In this document: piece after piece, positions 29,469 through 38,000 of the stretch | How the letters are laid out: the number at the start of each line of letters is the position of its first letter | How positions within the stretch are numbered: position 1 is the stretch's first letter | Assembly: GCA_947626515.1 (NCBI GenBank) | Contig: CANQSL010000006.1 | Span: 1-40,821 of the forward strand | Source: an uncultured Bacilli bacterium | Lineage (GTDB): Bacteria; Bacillota_I; Bacilli_A; RF39; UBA660 | DNA length: 40,821 bases | Direction of reading: 5' to 3' | The notes under the pieces: generated by a model | What the model was told of the DNA's origin: nothing | Database searches by the model: none | What the model saw: the letters and a program-made list of their open reading frames with translations, nothing else | Position numbers and translations under genes: made by a program

Positions 29469-29856
29469 CAGCTTCACCACAACTATAATATACACTAATT
29501 TCAGTAACGGCATTATCCTTTACCACACCTGTTGCATATGAGTCAGACAAATCACATGGAATTTTAGTTTGATAGTTAACATAGCCGCTAATATCAATTT
29601 GTGATCTTTTCAAATCAGCTAGAGTTACCTTAACTTCATAACCTTCTGGAGGTAGAGGCATGTTATCAAAAAATAATTTATAATTAGACGTCATCTTCGA
29701 AAGCATATCTTCATAATATGAAGCTTCTATTTTTGGATTTGTCTCGTCATTATCATCTTTATCTTTTGGTGTATTTTTATTAAATAATACAAATACAAGA
29801 CCCAAAGTAATTAATATTATTACAATCATAACAATTATAATATTTTTTTTATTCAT
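29458..29856 (-). CDS. Membrane-anchored hypothetical protein (132 aa)
   Basis: N-terminal TM, 15 bp downstream of prepilin-like gene. Confidence 0.65.
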   Translation of the reverse strand: MNKKNIIIVMIVIILITLGLVFVLFNKNTPKDKDDNDETNPKIEASYYEDMLSKMTSNYKLFFDNMPLPPEGYEVKVTLADLKRSQIDISGYVNYQTKIPCDLSDSYATGVVKDNAVTEISVYYSCGEAVNY

Positions 29857-29871
29857 ACTAACTATTCCTTT

Positions 29872-32394
29872 CTATGTACATTTAGACATGTCGCCGCTCC
29901 ACTCACATGTACATCTACTAGTATTCCATATCATACAACCATTAGGATTAGGATTTGCTATACTTGAACAAGAATGTTCTCCCGTACAAGTACCATTTGG
30001 TTTTGGAGCTGAGTCTACATAAACACATTTTCCTGCTTCACAAGTAGTACCTTGTTTGCATTCTTGAGTACATACGTTAGGATTTTTACCTTTGCTTACA
30101 CATTTTCCATCTTCGCAAGTAGTACCTTGTTTGCATTCTGATGTACAAGTATTTTTTACTCCTAAGCACATAATTGCAGCATTTATTTCTGCTTTTTTAT
30201 TTTTATCTTTATCATAAAAGTAAACCATACCACCATTGCCAGTTATTTCTATTGAATTTTTTGCACTATCATATTTTATATTACTTCCATCACCAGGAAC
30301 TTCAACCACAATTGTAGAGTCAATATTTCTTATTACTGTAATCAATCTATTTAACAAATTTTGAAGTTTCTTTTTATCCTTGCAACTCATGTTAGCTGTA
30401 ACCTGAGTATATCCATCTACTGCATCTTCTATCGTTAATCTTTTAGGATAACCGCCACCTTCATAACAATCTGCAATATATGAATCTTCATCAAAGCTAC
30501 AACTTAGGAATTTTCCATAGCAATTTTTAGACACTTCTGCAGTAGCGTAGTCTGTTGTTCCTTTATATAGTAATTCTTTTACCACGCTTCGTTTAAAAGT
30601 TTTTCTAATGTTTTTATTATACGCTGCTTGTGTTATATCTCCGAAATCTTCAGAGCTAGATGTAGAAGCAGCATTATAAACCATTGCTTTAAATTCGTGG
30701 AAATTCACTGGTAACCTCTTCTCACCAAAATATTTTCCTTCTTCATCTGGTTTGCTTTGTAAAGCATAATCTGCCCATACGCAACTCGTGAAATCATTAT
30801 CTACATTTTCAGTACTTCCAGATATACACGCAGAATCAGCATGGCTGCTAATACATTGTAATGTTAAACCAACAGTCGGTTTACTTCCATTTGATATTTC
30901 ATAGCAATCCTTTTCATATGAATAACCTCTCTTGCAGTATAAGTTACGTTCTTCTGTACAAGTACCATTATTACTTACATATCCAGTTTCACAAGTACAT
31001 CTTTCTGATGAAGCTTCTTGTGTTTCATGTTCTTTACATGTACCACATTGACCATTCGAATTAATACAGCTTCCTTTTGGACAAACACAATCGCCATTAC
31101 TATTTAATGTTTTACCATCTGGACATGTCTTTTCAACACATTTTCCATCTTTATATTCATGTAATTTATCACATTGACAAACTCCATTACCGTTTTTTAT
31201 TTCGCCACTAGCAATATATCTACAAATTTCTCCGCTTGTACATTTAGAGCTATTGTCACAAGCACATCTTCCGCTTGAATTAAATTCTAATCCATTTTGA
31301 CAAGCAAATGTTACTTGACTGTTACATGTAGATCCTTTTGAATCTCTCAAAGTAACAGTTCTGCTTTCTGATGAAACATTTGATGCTGGAGATCTTGATA
31401 TTATGAATGCTTGACCTCTGGCATTGTTCATACTAGGAAGTGTAAAATCTGGAGTATTAAATCCGTAATCAGGAGACGTTATGCCAGATGTAGCTACAGA
31501 TTGTCCTCCATAGTTAATATATCCGTCATAATTATCAAATGCACTAAAATCATTGTAATTGCCAGTATAATCGACTTCACTACTTGCATAAATATCATTA
31601 TTATATAGTAATATTGGACATGAATTATCAACAACTTTAACTAGTTTTGTATCTTCTGATTTAAAACTTCCAGCTAATTTATATCCTAAATCAGTAAAAT
31701 CTTTTATATTATCAACTTTTACCCCAACTTTTAATATTCTATTATCTGAATCGTAATCTGATTTTTTAAAAGACATTTTAGCATTTTTTAATATACCTTT
31801 ATAACCACATAAATAAATGTCTAAATAAGATTCTTTTTTTGAAGATATGTCACTATATACAAAGTCTCCATTTTGTATATTATTAATTATTGAAGAATCA
31901 CTTTTATACTTAGTATATGCTGTGTTGCTATCAAAAAGATAATAATTTTGTGGCTCTGTGCTTATATTACCACAAATATAAATAGTCTCTTCATCGATAG
32001 AACCTTCAAAATCAGTTGGATAACGCACTTTTAATTCAGAACTATTTTGTTCATAGTAAACTTCAACTACGTCACAATTTACTCCAGAACATTTTCCATT
32101 CTTATCAATAAAAGGGTTGTTTTTTTCTCCAGCTAATAAGCCTTCAGCTATAATCTCATTTAACATGATATATCTAAAGTCTCGGTTTTCGCCACCATTA
32201 AAGTCTGAAAACCTTTCCTCTTTGTACTTATCAACATAAATGGCAGCGCTTCTAGCTATAGCTTCTTGATATTCTCTACGCTCATCCTCTGTCTTCTTTT
32301 TATTGCTAATAACTACTACACTAACAGCTATCAACCCGAGCAATAAAACAACAACAAGTACTTCTACTAAAGTAAATCCTTTTTTACTTTTCAT
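29872..32394 (-). CDS. Large prepilin-like (type IV N-methylation motif) Cys-rich surface protein
   Basis: MKSKKGFTLVEVLVVVLLLGLIAVSVVVIS; many CxC/EGF-like Cys motifs (CQCDKLHEYKDGKCVEKTCPDG...). Confidence 0.85.
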   Translation of the reverse strand: MKSKKGFTLVEVLVVVLLLGLIAVSVVVISNKKKTEDERREYQEAIARSAAIYVDKYKEERFSDFNGGENRDFRYIMLNEIIAEGLLAGEKNNPFIDKNGKCSGVNCDVVEVYYEQNSSELKVRYPTDFEGSIDEETIYICGNISTEPQNYYLFDSNTAYTKYKSDSSIINNIQNGDFVYSDISSKKESYLDIYLCGYKGILKNAKMSFKKSDYDSDNRILKVGVKVDNIKDFTDLGYKLAGSFKSEDTKLVKVVDNSCPILLYNNDIYASSEVDYTGNYNDFSAFDNYDGYINYGGQSVATSGITSPDYGFNTPDFTLPSMNNARGQAFIISRSPASNVSSESRTVTLRDSKGSTCNSQVTFACQNGLEFNSSGRCACDNSSKCTSGEICRYIASGEIKNGNGVCQCDKLHEYKDGKCVEKTCPDGKTLNSNGDCVCPKGSCINSNGQCGTCKEHETQEASSERCTCETGYVSNNGTCTEERNLYCKRGYSYEKDCYEISNGSKPTVGLTLQCISSHADSACISGSTENVDNDFTSCVWADYALQSKPDEEGKYFGEKRLPVNFHEFKAMVYNAASTSSSEDFGDITQAAYNKNIRKTFKRSVVKELLYKGTTDYATAEVSKNCYGKFLSCSFDEDSYIADCYEGGGYPKRLTIEDAVDGYTQVTANMSCKDKKKLQNLLNRLITVIRNIDSTIVVEVPGDGSNIKYDSAKNSIEITGNGGMVYFYDKDKNKKAEINAAIMCLGVKNTCTSECKQGTTCEDGKCVSKGKNPNVCTQECKQGTTCEAGKCVYVDSAPKPNGTCTGEHSCSSIANPNPNGCMIWNTSRCTCEWSGDMSKCT
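30023..30151 (-). repeat. Two tandem copies of a 25-aa Cys-rich unit in the prepilin-like gene
   Basis: CTSECKQGTTCEDGKCVSKGKNPNV / CTQECKQGTTCEAGKCVYV; near-identical DNA at 75-nt offset. Confidence 0.8.
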
Positions 32395-32500
32395 ATTGTT
32401 CCCTCCACTACTTTCTACTATACTTCATAATTATCTATCATTTTTTGATAATAATCAACATTTTTTTTTAAAATTCAAAAAATTTAACAAAAATTATACA

Positions 32501-32530
32501 AAAAATGAAGTAAATTCATACTTCATTTTT
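32501..32530. terminator. Bidirectional-looking terminator hairpin
   Basis: AAAAATGAAGTA-aattca-TACTTCATTTTT perfect 12-bp stem. Confidence 0.75.
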
Positions 32531-33113
32531 ATTTCTTAAATCCTGCATCAGTTAATACTTTTTCGAATGTTTCATATTCACTATATCCAGTTTGAGCGCC
32601 TATTATTTTGCCTTTTTCAATGATAAGTACCATTGGAGTTGCACCAAAATTCTCAGACATATATCCACTGTATTCATCACCAGTCAAAGCCATCATAGTA
32701 TTATATGCATCTTCATCTAATAATTTAAATTCAGTTACATTAAAGTCTATAATTTTTGCAATATCTACATATAAAGTAGTATATCCGTATTCTTCTTGTG
32801 CTTTTTGTAATGTTGGCAAGAATTGAGCACACCATGAACAAGTAGATCTACCAACATAAACTACTTGTTTAGATTTTTTAGTTTTACTAGCAATATCTTT
32901 AGCTTCTATTTCTTCAAACATTGATACATCATAGTCTGCTAGAGTTTCTTCAACATTAGTATCTGTTGCATCATCAGTTTCATTTGTATCAAACATTTTT
33001 GAAACTCCAATAATTAAAACAGCAAATATAGCAATCAACAATACTATTATAACTTTTAAATATTTAGTTGACTTTGTAATATTTTCATTTAAAACTGTCA
33101 AATCTTGTTTCAT
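32529..33113 (-). CDS. Membrane-anchored thioredoxin-like protein (bacteriocin accessory/PedC-like, CSWC)
   Basis: N-terminal TM; VVYVGRSTCSWCAQFLPTLQKAQEEYGYTTLYVDIAKI; GATPMVLIIEKGKIIGAQTGY. Confidence 0.85.
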   Translation of the reverse strand: MKQDLTVLNENITKSTKYLKVIIVLLIAIFAVLIIGVSKMFDTNETDDATDTNVEETLADYDVSMFEEIEAKDIASKTKKSKQVVYVGRSTCSWCAQFLPTLQKAQEEYGYTTLYVDIAKIIDFNVTEFKLLDEDAYNTMMALTGDEYSGYMSENFGATPMVLIIEKGKIIGAQTGYSEYETFEKVLTDAGFKK

Positions 33114-33224
33114 AACTTCTACCCTCCTATAAAAATATTATAATAAAAAAAACATAATTGCAAGCAAAATCATTATTTTTAGTAGATATTATCGAATTTA
33201 ATACAAAAATATCACTTCTTTGCT

Positions 33225-34994
33225 TTAATTATCTTTTTTATAATTTTCTAAATATCCTTTTAATTTTTCTGCTATATTTAAAGGAACAAATTTGGATAAT
33301 TCTTCTATACTAGCGTCACTTATTTTTTTTACACTACCAAAATTTTTAATTAATTCTTTTTTTCTTTTAGTACCTATTCCTTCTATATTGTCTAATACAC
33401 TAGAAATAGAACCTTTACTTCTTATTGTTCTATGATAATTTATTGTAAATCTATGTACTTCATCTTGTATACGAGTTAAATAATGAAATAAGTTACTAGT
33501 TTTATCTATATTATAAATAGATAGAGTATCACCATCCATTAAATCATTAGTTCTATGTTTATCATTTTTAACTAAACCACATACTTTTATATGCAAATTA
33601 AGTTCATTTAATGTATCCAAACAAGCATGTATTTGACTTTTCCCGCCATCAACTAATATTAAATCAGGAAGTTCACTTTTCTCTACTAAACATCTATAAT
33701 ATCTTCGATATATTACCTCTTTCATAGTATTATAATCATCATTTTTATCAACTGTAATTTTGTATTTTCTATAATCGCTCTTAGAGGGTAATCCATTTTT
33801 AAATACAACCATACCCGATACGTTAAATGTACCAAATATGTTAGAATTATCAAAGGCATCAATTCTATATATATTTATACCTAATAATTTAGATAATTCA
33901 TCATTAGCTCCTTTTGTTTTTAAACTTGCACTTTCTAACATACTAAATTTATTCTCTAAATTTATTTTGGCATTTTTATATGCCATATCTAATAGTTTCT
34001 TTTTATTTCCTTTTAAAGATATTACAAATTTAGTGTTTATTACATTACTTAATAAATCTAAATCTACATCGCTATTAATCAGTATTTCTTTAGGTACTTC
34101 ATGTTTATTATAATACAATGCTATATAATATTCTAATTCATTTATATAATCATCCATTACTGGAATTATTTTATTAACATGACCACTAAGCTTTCCATTT
34201 CTTAAGAAAAATATTTCTATACTCAAATATCCATTATCAAAATAATAATTAATTATATCTCTATTAACATTATCATGTAATTCTACCCTCTGTTTTTCCA
34301 TTACTACTTTAATATAATCTAATTCTTTTTTCAGTTCATTTGCTTCTTCAAAATTTAATTGTTCTGCATAATAATTAATTCTTTCCATTAACTTATTAGT
34401 TATTACTTCTTCATCACCTTTTAAAAATTTGATTATATCTTTTTCCATTAAGTCTAATTCTTCTTTATTTATATCCTTGACACAATATCCTAAACATTCA
34501 TTTATATGATAATATAAACATACCTTTTTTTCCATGTGATCACATTTTTTTAAAGGATATAATCTATTAATCAAGTTTACAATTCTTCTTGCTGCATATG
34601 CATTTACAAATGGTCCAAATAAAGTTTTATTTTTATGATTTTTAATATTTAAATATCTTACTACTTTTAAAGATGGATATGGAGTTCTTGTATACTCTAT
34701 ATATGGATAACTCTTATCATCTTTTAAAAGAATATTATACCTTGGATCATATTTTTTTATTAAATTTAATTCTAATATAAAAGCTTCTAATTCATTATTA
34801 GTTACTATATATTCAAAGTGATCTATTTCAGATACCATAATTGCTGTCTTACCTGTTGTTTTTCCATTAAAATAACTAGAAAGTCTATTTCTTAAATCTT
34901 TAGCCTTTCCAACATATATTACTATATTATCTTTATTATACATTTGATATGAACCAGGCAAATGTGGTACTAAATTTAATTCTTCTTTGAACAT
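33225..34994 (-). CDS. uvrC: Excinuclease ABC subunit C
   Basis: GIY-YIG PGSYQMYNKDNIVIYVGKAKDLRNRLSSYF; RIDAFDNSNIFGTFNVSGMVVF; LPDLILVDGGKSQI; C-terminal HhH. Confidence 0.97.
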   Translation of the reverse strand: MFKEELNLVPHLPGSYQMYNKDNIVIYVGKAKDLRNRLSSYFNGKTTGKTAIMVSEIDHFEYIVTNNELEAFILELNLIKKYDPRYNILLKDDKSYPYIEYTRTPYPSLKVVRYLNIKNHKNKTLFGPFVNAYAARRIVNLINRLYPLKKCDHMEKKVCLYYHINECLGYCVKDINKEELDLMEKDIIKFLKGDEEVITNKLMERINYYAEQLNFEEANELKKELDYIKVVMEKQRVELHDNVNRDIINYYFDNGYLSIEIFFLRNGKLSGHVNKIIPVMDDYINELEYYIALYYNKHEVPKEILINSDVDLDLLSNVINTKFVISLKGNKKKLLDMAYKNAKINLENKFSMLESASLKTKGANDELSKLLGINIYRIDAFDNSNIFGTFNVSGMVVFKNGLPSKSDYRKYKITVDKNDDYNTMKEVIYRRYYRCLVEKSELPDLILVDGGKSQIHACLDTLNELNLHIKVCGLVKNDKHRTNDLMDGDTLSIYNIDKTSNLFHYLTRIQDEVHRFTINYHRTIRSKGSISSVLDNIEGIGTKRKKELIKNFGSVKKISDASIEELSKFVPLNIAEKLKGYLENYKKDN

Positions 34995-35049
34995 AATAAA
35001 TCACCTTTATATTGTATCACATATTATTAATTTTATGAATTTAAAAAAA

Positions 35050-35071
35050 CAATATAGAAAAATCTATATTG
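35050..35071 (-). terminator. Rho-independent terminator of giant repeat protein gene
   Basis: CAATATAGA-aaaa-TCTATATTG followed by TTTTTTT on minus strand. Confidence 0.8.
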
Positions 35072-35074
35072 CTT

Positions 35075-38000
35075 TTATGATGTTCTAGATCCAAAATATA
35101 TTTCAAAATCTGTATTTACTCCATCTTGGAATACTTTTCCACTATATGGAGCAATCTTTATTTTAGCTGATAAATTATCTAAATCCGCATTAGTTAAATC
35201 CCACAATGATTTATCCATAATAGCAGCTAACCTACGTGCTACATTTTCGGCGGAATCCATCCAATTCCATCCTTGTACTTTTTCTGTAGTCATTACTTCT
35301 ACTGTAGTTGGTTTTCCAGTTTTTTCGAACGTAAATGTTACTGAATAAATGCCAGTTCTAGGATAGTTTTCACTTCCACTACCACTTGGATTTCCAAGCA
35401 AGTTCCACAAAGCTGTTTTAATACCAGCTCCTGAAAAACTACCAGTTAAATAATTATTTCTTATAGATGAAATATATTTTAACCATATTTTAGAAGGATT
35501 GCTAGGATCTATACTAACCTCATATTTTCTTGCTTTATTTACATTAATTTTAGACATTACACTAGTTGAAAGTTTTTGTAATTCAGCAATGCTAACTACA
35601 TTAGAACTAGTGAAATTAACTGTAAATAAATTATTTTTTGAAGTATAACCAGATTCAAATACAAATTCAGCAGTTAATGATTTATCATATAAAGAACTTA
35701 TATTTCTATTTGCAAATGTAGATATAGATGATGTTTTAGTCAAATCTGTAAATAATGTATTAATAACTGAATCTACATTGCTAGATGTTATATCATAAGT
35801 TTTTCCATCGAATTTAACAACAATTTTTGATATATGTGAATTTTCAGCTGAAAATACTGATCTAGCATTAGATTTTATATTATTTATGACATTAGATATT
35901 GTATTTGAAACATTTTGTACATCTACTGTATATACATTATCTTTCAATGTAGTATTGAAATTAGTTGTATCTTTCTTAGTTAATATACTAACATCATAAT
36001 CCCAAATAATAATATAAGACCAACTTGCTTTTAATGTAATATTTTTACTTAAAGTTAATGTTGTATCTGTTATTAGAACATCATTATTTAACCATCCATT
36101 AAATATATAACCACTTCTTGTTGGAACATCTAATTTAACAGTTGGATTTTCCCATTTAGCATATAATGTAATAGTTTTATTTCCATTTTTAGTTTCATTT
36201 TTAACATAAGTTGATATATCTTCTGAATTAGTAAACTTAACTTCACCAGTTGGAGTTAATGCCCAACCTTTGAATGTAGCATTATGACTTTCTATTTTAG
36301 TAGGTTTAATATAGTCATTATAGTTATAAGTTATAGTATATGATTTATTCAAACTATTATTAGTTAAAACAGCATTATCTGTATATTTAAACTTACTACT
36401 AGACATTGTACCTGTTCCAGTATTGTTATTATAATTAACAGTTAAAGTATTCTCATCATATACAGCTTCAACTTTTAATGCGCCTGTTCTATTTTTAATT
36501 ACACCATTATAATCTATTTGATCATTTATCTTCCAATATTTGAATGTATATCCTTCTTTTGTTGGTTTATTTAATGTAATATCACTCTCTATATTATATG
36601 TTTTTGGATTTTCCTTAACAGTTCCATTTTTATAGTCATAAGTTATACTATATTCAGTTGGCTTTGTTGTAACTGTAAATGTTTGATTGCTTGTTATTGT
36701 ATGTTTAAAGTTTAAAGTACCCACATTATTAGACCATTTAACAAATTCATATCCAGCTTTTAATTTAGCAGTTATATCTACTTCTTTTTCATAATAATCA
36801 TTTATCGTCTTTGGTAAGTCTGATACTCCTTTATCGCCTTCTAAAGTTATGGTATATTTTTCTCTTTCATATTTATAATTTACAACAGTTGTACCATCAC
36901 CTTTAATAATTGTAGTTTCTTTAGCAGGTTTTTTGAACCCAACATAATCTCTAACTTCTGGAGTTACAGAACTTTCAGTTTTACCTTTAAAACTATCAGT
37001 TTCTGTAGGTTCTTCTGGATAATTACCATTAATGTCCATCTTATAATGATTAACTTTATAAGTAATTCCATCTTTTGGTATCCATTTTGCAGTTAATGTA
37101 ATATTTTTAGATATTCCATCTAAAGAAGTTATCTTAGTTCCATTATTATACCATCCATCAAATGTATAACCTAATCTTTCAGGATCTTCTAACAATTTTA
37201 ATTCAATTTCTTCCCACTGTGCATATAAATTGACAGTTTTATTGTTTTCTTTAGTTAAATTACCTGTTGGTCCATTATTTTGTATAGTTACACTACCATT
37301 TTTTTCTAATGACCAACCAATAAATTTATATTGTTTTTCTACAATTTTGTTATCTATTGCATATCCAAAATCATAAATAATATTATATGATTTTTCATAT
37401 TTATTTTCATTTACTTTACTATTTATATCGTCATAAGTGTGTTTGCTATCTGGCATTTCACCAGTTGTATTACTATTACCATCATAATGAACATTATAAG
37501 TTATTGGAGTCCAAATAGCATTAACATTAATATCGCTTTCAAATGTATAATTTAAACCAATATTCTTATCATTTAATTGCCATCCAGCTAGTAAATAACC
37601 ATCTCTTTTTGGTTTATCTAAATCTACAGTTGGATTAACCCATTCAGCATAAAGTTCAATTGTTCCTTCTATTGTAGATAAATTATCAGAAATTTTAACA
37701 CCTGGAGTATAACATTTACCATTGAATTTCCAACATTTTAAAGTTGCATAATATGTTTTTTCTTGAATCTCTTCATTATAACCATAATTATAAGTTGCCT
37801 TATATGATTTACTAAATGTATTAGATGGAGCTGCTATATTATTTCCATCATACGTAAATGTTTCTTTTTTAGTCTCATCTTTTCCATTATTAGATTTATA
37901 AACGACATCATATTTAATAGGAGTCCATTTAGCATTTAAAGTAATACTACTTTCTAATGTATAATTATCATTTATTAAATTAGATTCATCACTTATATAC

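Noticed and set aside
30861-32539. Plus ORFs at 30861, 31411 and 32303
   Set aside because: Antisense to or overlapping the start of the prepilin-like gene; no SD or domain support
32608-34113. Plus ORFs at 32608 and 33838
   Set aside because: Antisense to thioredoxin-like and uvrC genes
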